This document shows positions 11,670 through 24,500 of a stretch of DNA of 64,000 nucleotides, piece by piece. Both the position numbers and the translations under genes were made by a program. Each line of letters begins with the position of its first letter. Within the stretch, counting starts at the first letter, position 1. The notes below the pieces were generated by a model. The model had not been told where the DNA came from. It made no database searches and saw only the letters and a list, made by a program, of their open reading frames with translations. Location of the stretch: the NCBI GenBank assembly GCA_903813345.2, contig CAIIXF020000010.1, positions 32,576,425-32,640,424 on the forward strand, read 5' to 3'. The DNA comes from Owenia fusiformis. Lineage: Eukaryota; Annelida; Polychaeta; Sabellida; Oweniidae.

Positions 11670-12390
11670 TGTATAAAGGCTTTATTCCATTGGCAATTAT
11701 TTTTGGCTCTTACATATTTACAGTTATATATAATGTTCTTTATTGGCTCATAAATTCACTCTTTGTAGTATTAATACATGACAATGTCGCTCAGTCTTTC
11801 TATTAAAACTCTATTTTGGCTAACCAGATTAACATGTTCATTGTTCATCCAGTCTTATGTAATTTATAGTTCTTCAAAAACATGCACGTAGTCTGTATAT
11901 TAAGCTAAAAGTCCACTTATTTTGATAAAAAGTGGATTCCATTTAACATATGAATTTATTATGAATTCATGACACTAGGATCAATCCTTTAGTTGGCACA
12001 TGGATTTATCATTTTGACACATGGATTAATCCTTTCGACAGAAATTAATCCTTTTGACACATGAATTAATCCTTTTGACACATGGACCAATTCTTTTGAC
12101 ACTGATCTACTCAAGTGACACATGACTCAATTCTGATCTATAATTTTGACACATAGAACTGATCATGGACACATAGATCCTTGGTTGCATCTACACTTTC
12201 TGATGACACTCGAATCAGTGACTGATGACACATGGATCCACTCATACCATAGGGATCCAATCCTTGAATCGGATCAAATGATTCAGATCCCATATCATGT
12301 ACCAGATTATATGAATACATCATTTTGACCCATGAATCCTTGTTCCCTTGGACCCATTCTCTTAAAAGTCCCATAAGCTTGTATGTCCTA
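11670..12390 (-). other. Probable 3'UTR of the Kirrel-like gene with polyadenylation signals
   Basis: Downstream of the stop on the minus strand are AATAAA hexamers at 11960-11955 and 11686-11681; either could end the transcript. The first 400 bases hold a degenerate tandem repeat with TTGACACATG motifs. Long frames here on both strands are products of that repeat. Confidence 0.45.
11985..12330. repeat. Degenerate TTGACACATG repeat in the presumed 3'UTR
   Basis: Units of about 21-22 bp, TTTTGACACATGGATTAATCC and variants, recur from 11985 to about 12130 and continue in looser form to 12330. Confidence 0.7.
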
Positions 12391-12598
12391 CTATACATTC
12401 GTTGAAAGCCGCATTAGAGTTGACACGTCCTCCTGTATCGGAGACCTTGGTGGTGGGCGTTTGTCCATTGATGAATATGTATTTTGAGGGGCGGAAAAGT
12501 CTCTGGTTGCTAAGGGAAACTCATTGTTTGGATTTGGATTTGGATTGTTGACATGGTTACCATTAGGAAGGTAATCAGGTCCATACCCAGAATCATAC
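12391..12598 (-). CDS. Kirrel-like exon 11: end of tail with PDZ ligand
   Basis: The acceptor TGTTTCAG is at 12606-12599. It encodes residues 639-706 and stop TAG (12393-12391). It contains an NPNPNPN stretch, RPPPRSP (685-691, fits the class I SH3-ligand pattern R-x-x-P-x-x-P), and the C-terminus RLSTNV. Thr at -2 and Val at 0 fit a class I PDZ ligand, like the THV end of vertebrate KIRREL1. I saw no WIRS-type [T/S]-F motif in the tail. Confidence 0.9.
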
Positions 12599-15500
12599 CT
12601 GAAACATAAGATTTATTTTATTTACTTTTTTTTATATCAATATTCCATGATCTTCCACTAATTGCCCCAGCCCACTCGTAACATTATTTTTAATTTGTTT
12701 CTTGCTAAAAACACTGTAATTTATTTGAAATATCAACAGTCCACCTTCACATGTTGAATCAATTTTCTAGTCTCACGATGCTAGAGTGAACTTTAACTCA
12801 CCTATTTAATGATTTGCCATTAGGTTCAGAGAATCCAGCGTCATGGTAATCTCTATAATCTCTGTAGTCATTACCACGGTTACTATCCATACCATAACCA
12901 TAATTCTTTTGAGGGCCCTCCTGAAAAAACAACAACAGGAAAATGACTGTTAATCTAGATCTATATAATGAGAATTCTTCAGTAATTTTCATGATTTTTC
13001 TAACCAAAAATTAGTGAAACAATTAACATTTTCCATATTTTAAGTGAGCCCAGAATGCAGAACTTCATATTACTTATATTGCAAACAAACAAAACAAACA
13101 GACAAGCAAATGGGTAAACAAGCAACTTACCTTATTAGTGGAAGCATAGTTGAGTTCTGCGTATTCATCAGAATATCTAAAATAGCTTTTATCCGCATCG
13201 CTTCTCCATGGTTCTACTTTGTCCCCATAGGTGGCAGGCTTGTACACAACGCCATCTATCTTGCCGGCAACGCTGGCATCATCATCATCTAAAAATGATG
13301 AAAATATGAATGAAATCTAGTTTTTTGGGTTTTCAAAATTCATATGGTTTGGAATGCCATCACAGCTAGTGCTTCTTGTATTTCAATGTATTCTGAAAAT
13401 GATGATATATCGATGGTATACATTGTTCTTCACTAATTATTTCTATGAAAAGTGGTTTGCATCCTAAGTATAACATAACCTGCCATTTGCCTCCAAAAAG
13501 GGCTTTATTTATCAAAATTCATAATTGTAAAATATGAGATATTTACTCATTTTGTTCATAATGGTCCATTCAATTCATAATATGATATGAGGCAATGGAT
13601 TGAAATATTATATGGACTGCAGATACATTAATATGTTTTGTTTTGTTTTTTTTATTAAAATATTTATTCACAAAAAAATTAATATGTTTTATGGACAATT
13701 CTAATAGGCAATATGATGGTGAGGAGAAAATGCATATAATATTTCAAATAAATAGCAAAGAACAAGCATTCAAAACCTTTATCAAAATAAGTTGAAAATG
13801 TGTGCTTTTAATTTAATTTTAACGGGAATGGTGTCTAATGGGAATGGGAACATTTGATAAACTTTAAACGGAAATGGCAGCTAATATGTTAAATGGAAAT
13901 CGTAATTGTAGATTGGCTGTATACTAATTTTTTATTTTTTTTTATTTTTTATTTTTTAGACTAATACGCCCTAACATACTGTTCCTGTGTTCACTAGGAG
14001 AATTAAAGGAGGTGCCTGTATAAAACATATATGAAAAACATTCTACTGAATACTATAGTCTGGAACAACATATACACTAATTCTGTCTTGAAATACAATA
14101 AAATATAACATTGTGAAAACTTAACTTGGTGGAATGTAGGTACAACAAAATATTTGCAAAATATTAGTGTGAGAAATATAAAAATACGAAACTATTGAAA
14201 GTATGTGATTAAATCTATTTTTAGATTGTGCTGCATTCAATAAATTTGTATGCCCACATGCTGCCATCTATAGAGTGTTAATGCTAACTAAAACTCTGTA
14301 AATGAACAATAATTTAAAGGTGTTTTCATTGGAGGTGTTCACATAAATATGTGTTCACATTAGACCTAGAGGTGTTTATATACTCACCAACAGGTATCAG
14401 TGCAACTATTTGGCATTAATTCAAATACAGGGTGACCGTTGAATATAACAGGGTAACTAATAAGGTACAGGGTGTCCATTAAGAAATACAGGGTGTCCAT
14501 TAAGAAATACAGGGTGTCCATTAAGAAATATAGAGTGTCCATTAAGAAATACAGGGTGTCCATTAAGAAATACAGGGTGTCCATTAAGAAATACAGGGTG
14601 TCCATTAAGAAATACAGGGTGCCCATTAAGAAATATAGAGTGTCCATTAAGAAATACAGGGTGTCCATTAAGAAATACAGGGTGTCCATTAAGAAATATA
14701 GAGTGTCCATTAAGAAATACAGGGTGTCCATTAAGAAATACAGGGTGTCCATTAAGAAATATAGAGTGTCCATTAAGTAAAACAGGGTGCCCATTAAGTA
14801 ATACAGGGTGTCCATTAAGAAATACAGGATGTCCATCAAGAAATATAGAGTGTCCATTAAGAAATACAGGGTGTCCATTAAGAAATACAGGGTGTCTATT
14901 AAACAGGCAATGCGCCTATTTTTGAAGGAAAAGGACAAAATATTATTTGAGACATGTCACTCACACAGTCAATCAAATATGATAAAAACTTTTATTTGGA
15001 ATAATACTGATGTGAAAAAAAAATTACTTGCATAGAAAACAGCATTTGAAGTTCAGAGATTGAAAAAAGTGAATTACCACTTTTCACAAAGTGTATGTTT
15101 TAAATAACTCTTGGATTAAAAGATGGCGTATGCTTGAAAATCCTATCAAAAATGAATGGATGATTAATGCAAACAATAATGCCATCTTTCTATCGCATTG
15201 CTAAAAAAATGGACATATAAAAAATTGATAGATCAAAAATATTTTTTTATGACCTAGTGTCAATTCTGATGTGGTCTGTTTGAGCTGTTTTTGGTGTCAA
15301 ATGAAAGATCAGGTACTTATTTATCCATTGGAAATACTATGAAGATTTAAAGTGAGACTTCATTTACGCACCTTATCCCTTTAAGAAATACAGGGTGTCC
15401 ATTAAGAAATACAGGGTGTCCATTAAGAAATATAGAGTGTCCATTAAGTAAAACAGGGTGCCCATTAAGTAATACAGGGTGTCTATTAAGAAATATAGAG

Positions 15501-18500
15501 TGTCCATTAAGAAATACAGGGTGTCCATTAAGAAATACAGGGTGTCCATTAAGAAAAAGAGAGTGTCCATTAAGAAATACAGGGTATCCATTAAGAAATA
15601 CAGGGTGTCCATTAAGAAATATAGAGCGTCCATTAAGTAAAACAGGGTGTCCACTTAGTAAAGGAAACAGTTACTCTTAATAAATTGTGCAATCATTAAT
15701 GCTAAATTGCGCTCTTTGATTCAGAACAATCAAATCCATGATTGTGCTTTCAGCCTTGGAACAACCAAATCCATGATTGTGCTTTCAGCCTAGGAACAAC
15801 CAAATTCATAAAATCCAAGATCAGAATTTGGTAAATTAACAATTCAGAAGCTAAAAACAAAATGTTAGCCCCATATTTACATATAAGTGATATATATTCT
15901 CAATCAATGCATTTTTCTAGATCGATACATTACATAAATAGTTGGGGCTAGACATGTTGTCCTTGATTGTCATGGAAATGTATTTGAGGTAACATACCTT
16001 TAGGCAGTCCCCTCTTACGCCTGATGACACAATAGATGATTCCCACGATAACTGCAATGAACACGATTCCTCCAAGAACACCAGCCAGTAGGTAGATCAG
16101 GGGTACGCCCTCTAAAATAATTAAATAGTATCATTGTAGCATTGAGATATTTTAATGATATTATCCAAGTATCAAAATAATTGTATTATATAAATCAATT
16201 ACCAAGGTAATTTAAAATATTATCTTAGTATCAAAATAATTGAATAACTTTCTATAAGTGTAAGGTATCATCAAAAGCTCGAAAACCATTTCACAAATCT
16301 TAAATCCAAGTAACCAATTGCAATGAATGCACTTATTCAATTTCAATTGCAAGTAGAAATATAGATGGCGTACACATAAAAGACCATTACTCCTTCTAGA
16401 TCTCATTTCAATTTACTTCTCAGTGTTGCTTTGTTAAATCTGGCTCATAATGCTTTATTACAAAATTGCAAAATGTGTGTGCAATCAATTGTATTTTGTA
16501 CAAAATAAATCCTATATACCAGGTATTTAAACCAAGACACATGGTGATAAATGTCACAGTTTTTATCGAAAAAATTAAAATGGCCACCAAGTAATTTACC
16601 GAGCAATCAAACTGAACAGGAATGCATTTTTCTTCCAAATCTTGACGACTTTGAAAAGTGTCATAAAAATCATTCCACACAAACCTTTTTCTACTAAAGC
16701 TATCAGTCGCATGTCTTCCCCATAACCATTTGACACGGTACAATTAAATTCTCCAAAATCTTCCGATGAAACACCCTCGATCTTCACGATGCTTTTACGT
16801 AAAGTTGGTGTGTCCTTCTCGATGAGAGAATAACGTGCTGTGTTGGTGAAATCTATCGGAGAGCCATCTTTAAACCATTTGATTTCACTTGGCTTTGGAA
16901 CAGATTGGGCAGCACATTCTATGAGTGCTTCGCTACCTGACATCGCAAACTGTTCGTCTTCACTTTGGATAATAGGTGGCCCTGAAAATCATTAATATAT
17001 CACTTTAAACATAATGTGAAACATAATATACATATACATGTATTTACGTTTAATCTCTTTTAATATCTAATGTATTTCCTCAGCCTTGGCTTGCACCCAC
17101 CCACCTATTATGCAGCGAGTTTCCAACCCTGAGTGTTGACCACCAAATGTAACACATAGTGTGGACTCTTCTCAATTTTTACACTCAGTTTTTCTGGTTA
17201 AAATTTGAAGATTGTTTCTGATGAATTGGAGTGCCTTGATTCATTTTCAAATGTTCAGAACTATGAAAGATGAGTGAAAATTCCCACTGCTAATTAAGTG
17301 TAATTAACAGTGAATTTTGTTGATGCATAATTAATTGGAATCTAAACTCTGGTCAGTTATACAGGGCATAGATGCCTAAGATCCCCAGCTAAAATATCCG
17401 TCTGCTCATGCTTATTTCACTAATTTCTCTCTAAAGTTGGAATGAAGTGTCTCATTTTCTTGCATTTTTATACAATTCAGAGTGTTAACTACATGCCTGT
17501 TTACTTTATTCCTTATTGTTTTCACTCATTTTCACTAAATTTTGAGTTTCGAAATTTACTCATCGTCGTTTTATAAGAAGGTGAATTAATTGGCTGTTTT
17601 AAATCAATGATAATTGAACAAATGGATTTCTTGTAAATGACATCATACTTTGAAATTCAAAATAGAATGAAAAAGAGTGGAATTAGCAAGAAATCACAAA
17701 AACAGGCATGTAGATAACACTGTAAGTTATATAGAAATGCCAAAAAACAGACACTTTAGTCAAATAATTGCAAGAAATTATGAAATAAGCCTGATTAGAA
17801 AGAACATTTTTGAAAACTATTTCTTTAGTCTTTGCACTCAGGAAGGAAGCCACCTAACTTCAGAATTCCAAGGATTTATCTATTTCTGCCTATTTCTATA
17901 GATCTGAACATATCAAAGTGAATACAAGGGATTTTTTGCTTTTATTGTTTATTTCCCTAATGGGGCACCACATGTGTGCAAACCCCTAATGGGGTGAAGT
18001 GTCTCTAGTAATTTTCCCAGATCAAAAAAACTATTCATCTTCTTTATAGTAGTTTGTAATAAATGTTTTTTCATTTGGTTGTTATGTTGTATTTAGACAG
18101 TTCAACTTAATATCATCTTGATTCACAGGATTTCAGTTGCTCCACCTTGGAGGAAGTTGAAGAAGTCAAAGATTTATAGACTTGGAAAATTCAAAGACTT
18201 GCAACTTTTAAATCCATCATCCTAATTTAAATACAAGTTTATTCTAAACTTTTTCTGAAACAAATCTCATACTTAGACCTAATTTTTGAGTTAGAATATT
18301 CTTTGTTTTTGTTGGAACAAAAAACTGCTGTGTGTAGCATGTAATTTGTTATGAATTTGTTATGAACATAGGCGTAGCTAGATCGCACCCCCCCCCCAAC
18401 CAATGGAAATATAAGCGGGAGAATGAGGAGGATAAGAGCTTCAAAATGCTTTTTATTTGAAGCTTCTAGCTCAATTTTGGAGGAAGTTGCATCAATTTTT

Positions 18501-21500
18501 GTAAAATTCAAAATAAACCTTTTTTGGCTTGTTTATGCCACAATCTCATCCCCCTTGACTGAAAACCGAAAATGTTTTGGTGATCGCACCCCCCTGATTT
18601 AAATGCTGGCTACGCCCCTGAAGAAAATGATTCATTTAAAAAAAATGAAATGTAGAAAATAAAATTCATCTTATATAAGCCTATCAGTTGAGAGAGACAA
18701 AATGTGGTGTTCCATATACATGTATAAATTATATTTACTTAATACATACCATTTTTCATGAGAAACACATCCGTTGAAATCTCATCAAATCCAATCACAG
18801 TTGCGGCACACGTATACACCCCAAAATCACTTTCTCGTACATTTGTTATCGTCATCTTTGAGGCACTTCCTCTGATTTTATTTGACCCCTTTCTCATCCA
18901 GATGATTGTTGGTGGTGGGTTACCCTCTACATTGCATTGGAGCGTGGCATCTTCACCTACATCTACTGCGGCATGTTGGGGGTTCCCAGTGAAAAATGGA
19001 CCATCTAAAATAAAAAATAAATGTTAACTGAATTTGAAAGCCATTTCAGTAAAATGCATGACAGTCAATTATTTTTTATTCCTAAATAAACACTGAATTT
19101 GGTGCATTTTTGAAGTCCATCAAATTCACCAAATTATATTGGTATTTGCAGGTCAGAAATTTTATCTCAGTCGATTTTAAAAATCTAACCAAAGTTGAGT
19201 ACACGTATTCTAAAAAAGAAAGCAATGTGAATTATTTCCGCGTATTGTTAGGTAAACAATCTAAAATTAAATGTATCACATGATCCCACAAATAAAATTT
19301 CATTGGTCGGTTGCTACATGTCAATGAATCTCCGTTTACTATAGCCACAATAAGTGTTGTTTTTTTATTATATTTTCAGTTCACTTATATTTCCTTGATA
19401 TTGAAATAGTACAAAAGAATGCCTTTGTTAACTTAATAACATTAGCGGCATGGTGAATAAGTGTGACATGCCATTTTAAGTATTTTATACCCTGATGGGT
19501 GGCATACGCCTTTTACACTGGCACAAGTGGATCATCAGATTATTTGAAACCATCTATGATTAAAATATATTTTGATCAGTGTTTATTCACTTTTTATGCT
19601 ATAAAATTTGAATGAAGTGTCTGATTTTCTGAGATTTCTATACAATTTAGAGTGTTAACTACATGCCTGTTTACTTTATTCCTTGCTGATTTCACTCTTT
19701 TCACTATTTATTCATTTTAAAACAGACCACCATGTGCTTTTTCTAATATGGGTGATTCAGAATGACACATTGATTTCAGAGATTCAGTTTCGTGAATCGA
19801 TGGGGGGCGTGTGTCACTTAACTCGAACACATTTCTCCACTTCTCAATATTTTGAAATTGAATCTAAATCAAGGAACGGACTTAATTTCCCCCTCCCGAA
19901 ATAAATGTACTTCCATTCATGCTTTTCTTGGAAAATGCAAGAAAGGCGAGGAAAATAAATGAAATTCAAGAATAACTAAAAATGTAATAAAACCAGAGCT
20001 ATTTACTTTATTTTCAAGCATGAAATAAGAATGATTTTGGTAAAAGATGATGTTTTTTTGATAAGAGAAGATTAAAATGGTCATGTTCTATAATATAAAA
20101 TAGAATCCAAAGTAGAGAAATTAGCAAGGAATAAAGTGAACAGGCATGTAGTTGACGCTCTAAATTGTATAGAAATGCAAGAAAATCAGATACTTCATTC
20201 AAATTTTGGAGAGAAACCGAGTGAAATAAGCATGAACAGACGGACATTTTCTACATAGGTGCTGTTTAAGGTTAAGAGGGATCTGCTTTTTTATCAATCA
20301 AATACACTTGGAAAAATATTGGGTTTATTCGAATTTGACTGACATGGCCACCTTTAAGATATGCAGCTATCCCCCAAAATAGTAATCTCAAATCCCTATC
20401 AAAATAGATGAATCGTCAAGGAATTAAGAAAAACATGAACTCAAAGAGCATACTCTATTATGTAAAAGGGTTTTAAAAAATCTGACAGTTAATTCAAATT
20501 TAAAATGAGAGAAAATAGAGAAATGGAAATAATTTTGACTTTTTTGGGACGGCCAGACTGTGATCTCTTATGAGGTTAAGTCACCCTGCTACCCAACTAT
20601 GTATTGTTTTAGGAAAACCATACAGACAATATTTTATCAACAGTAAATGAGGAATTTCTGATATTTTCCAAGATATGCCAACGTTTGTTATTAATAACAT
20701 TTCATGCCGACTACAAAACCTGTACAGATGTGGAAATCAATTTTAATGGGCTGCCTAATCATTTCCATAACTTTATAAAAACAATCATGATCTCTTTCTG
20801 AATCCAGATAGAATTTTCCCAACATTGATAACCATGGAAACTGAAAAGTTAAATCAAGTAACAGTTTATATAAACAAAAATTGCAAAGATTATTTTCTCA
20901 GTTTTTGAACTTTGGCATTGATTCAAATCATACTTAACTATGAAAAATGACTTTGACCCAATCAACTTTAAAATATAAAACACTTTTTATGCATTTGCTA
21001 CAGAGACTTGTTTCTGTCTTATTAAAATGAATTTAACAGAAAGGTCAAAATCTTAAGTTTCAAACAAAATTCTTACAATTTTATGTAACCACTTATCTCT
21101 TAATTTTGAAAGAAGTGTCTGATTTTCTTGCATTTCTATACAATTTAGAATGTTAACTACATGCCTGTTTACTTTATTCCTTGCTAATTCCACTCTTCTA
21201 GACTATATTTTGCATTCTAAAATATTAACATCAAGACATCTTGTTTGTCTTTGTTTTTCTGAATGTTACCCCATGTTCAGTCTCATAATTGGTTTCTCAG
21301 GTTTAAATTTAAACAAGAGTCACAAATGGAAAACAATATCACAACAATTGTTTCACTATATGACAAAAATTCTCCAGATTTGATATTTAGTCATGCTACT
21401 TGACTACCCACTCATTTTTTCCAGGACTTCCTTGACGTTATTCAAGAAACCGCAACAAATCAAGTTTCACGCACTGGTTTCATTAAAATTTCCTTTCGAA

Positions 21501-24500
21501 ACTGTTCATTAATTTTTTTCAAGCTATGCTTCCTGAATAACAATCTAAATTATATTTCCAAGGTTTTTTAATAAATTAAAATGTCCGTCTGCTTCATGCT
21601 TATTCCACTCATTTCTCTCTAAAATCTGAATAAAGTGTCCGATTTTTTTGCATTTCTATACAATTTAAAGTGTCGTCTACATGTCCCAATACTCAATTCC
21701 TCCATTATTCCACTCTTTTCCATTCTATTTTCCATTTTCAAACATGCCCTGCTCACCATGACAATGTGAAAAGGTTCAACTTACATTCGACATTGAGCAG
21801 GAAACTTTGTTTGCTACTGCCTACAGAGTTGGTGGCCTCACATGATATTTTCTTTCCATGTTTGGATTTGTCAATGTTTTTCAGGGTAAAGTGGTCCTGG
21901 GAAGAATCGGGCAGTTCTTCCATATCCTCAAACCACCTGGAAATAAAAATCATGCATTTATATTTAGCTGTATTATTTAAATTTATTGCCGTAAATGTGT
22001 GCTATACTTTGTAAGACAGGCCCTTGGTGATTTCAGAAACATAAGGAAGGATGGGAGGGAAGGAGGAGTCTAGGGGGCCGACTTTTTAACAGATTTCCCT
22101 CTTTTATACAGGGCTTAACATGTATGACTTATCCTGACAGACAGTAGGAATGTTATAAAATCTATACCTATAGCCCTATTTTTGGGGTTTCTTTTCATAA
22201 CATCACATTATAACCCCATTCCCTTTATAAAGATCATTAAATTTTTCAGGGGCTCTTTTTAAATCAGACAAGAGCTTGACGATTTATATTACACCAAGAT
22301 GTTTAAGTCCCTTTCTTAACATATCCGTCTGCTCATACTTAGACAACTAATTTCACTCAATTTTTCTCCAAAATTTGAATAAATTGTCTGATTTTCTTGC
22401 AGTTTTATACAAATTAGTGTCTCAACTACATGCCTGTTTACTTTATTTCTTGTTTTTCCACTTTATCATTCACTAATTTGTTTTTTAAACATGACCCCTA
22501 TGTCACTGAACATACAGGATTACATCCAAAACATAATGTTTACTCACAGATTCAAATAACTAAAGAAAACAGATCCTGAATCAAAGAACACCATGTGATT
22601 GTACTTTAGCCAGATATCAATTTTTGTTTGGTGAGAAGAAAACTTGTTGAAATTTACATCTCTGGTCTCTTCTCTGTGAATATCAAATTGAACATTTTCA
22701 AGAGAATTTTTGGGGGATTATAGTACAGGAAAATACTAGGAATTACAGTATGAGTTTAAATGGCAGTATTTAAAGGCCCCATGTAAAGTTTGAACCATTT
22801 CTTACATTTTGCATTGGGCCTTTAAGGGAGTTGATCGGGTGAATTAGTCCTGAATTAATCTAGACACAACAAGGAATATTGCTGAAAAAACAGATTTTGT
22901 TTTTACATATTTCCAGATGTATACCCATCAAGGCTAAATGGAGGGTGGGAATATGCGGGGCTTTAAAAATTATATTTGAAATATTTTCGAGTCAAAGTAA
23001 CTCCATCGCTATACTTACTTCCAAGTTATTGTATTTGGGTTTCCTTCTGCTTGGCATTTGAAATTAACACTTCCACCTTCCTTCATCTCACGATTCGGCT
23101 CTACCGTCATTGATACCTCAGGGGCGTAAAGCACTTCAAGCGAGCCTCTGGTCTTTTTGGGGGCAACTGACACCAGTGCCTCATTTGTAGCCTGGCATTC
23201 GTATGTCTTCCCCTGATCTCCCACAGTTGGTGTTATCTCGAGCGTTGATACCACGTTTTCCCGTTTGCCATCTTCATGTTGTGTCGTGACTGTATGAATA
23301 TTTCCAGTGATTAGTTCACCATCGGTGTACCAAGAGATTTTGGCTGCAGGTTTTCCATTGTTTGCGGTACATGTTAGATTTACTGGTTGTGTCGCGGTTA
23401 CTTCAACGTTAGGTTCGCCATCTATAGTTGGCTCATCTGGGGGAACTGAAAAATAAAAAATCATTCAATTGCCACATTTCAAAACAAAGTACAACTCCTT
23501 TTTTGATTCTTACAGAAACTCCAATCATTAATGTTTTAAACTATTCTATTTTTATTTTATTGAATTGACAAATTAATTTTCATTTCATTTTTAACCAAAT
23601 TTCTATCAACGATTCAATAATTATCCTCACAACATTAATTCAATACAGGATAAAAACGTTGTCCGTTTACGTGCCTAATCTTGTGACAACTTTAGAACAT
23701 AACTCTTACCAAATACAGTAAGCTTGGCCGCTTCGCTTCGTAATCCAATCGTGTATTCTGTAGGTGTCACCTGACACTCCCATACACCGTCATCCATCAA
23801 CTGCGCATTTGAGATCATTAAGTTGTATTCACCTAGAATTGAATTGACATCATTGTATTGAAATCATTGTATTGACATCATTGTACTGACATAAAGCAAT
23901 AATGTACATAACAGGGAAAACTAATCATTCTTGAAAACCATCATCCATTTGAGAATAAATGTCATATTCACTTTGGAAGAGATTCACACTGATTCACACT
24001 TCTCCTTTTAGTAAATCAAAAGAATAATTCTTAATGACACCCTTCCTTTGATGAGAAAAAAATGCCCTTTATTTCATAAAAATTATTCTTAAAAATACCC
24101 TTCATTTTACGATCACAATCCTTTAAGATATTCTCAATTTGTATACATACCCAGGTCCTGACTGCCTATAATACTGTATCTTGGATACCCAGGTAGGTCT
24201 CTCTCTGTCCCCAGAGCAAACTTGTCCTGTGTCCATTGTACCATCCCCACTGCATTATTCACCTCACAGGGAAGTATCACAGTCTGGCCATGGATCACTT
24301 CACTGTCATGCGGTTGTGTGCGGAAAGATTGCTCACCATGAGCTGGAAAATAAAGATTATATGGGATGAGATTCAATCTAGCTGAGAGACTTCTCCTTAA
24401 GGAGACAATGGGAATGGGATAAAGTTTGTGTTGCTACTTTATTGTAGGATAACATCAAGATAAAGACAAACAAAAACAACAATGACAACAGAAACAACAA

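Noticed and set aside
14472-15654. Long repetitive proteins on both strands (SIKKYRV and MDTLYFL repeats)
   Set aside because: They are translations of a 21-bp minisatellite inside a Kirrel intron. The period is divisible by three, so frames stay open by construction.
14448-15655. Possible CRISPR-like array
   Set aside because: Units are head-to-tail without unique spacers, in an animal intron.
16420-16743. 107-residue minus-strand frame overlapping Ig5
   Set aside because: It is out of frame with the Ig5 exon over its right part and intronic over the rest. The Ig5 frame has the conserved cysteines and tryptophan.
18758-19027. 89-residue plus-strand frame
   Set aside because: It is the antisense of Kirrel-like exon 6, whose minus-strand reading is a full Ig domain with splice sites.
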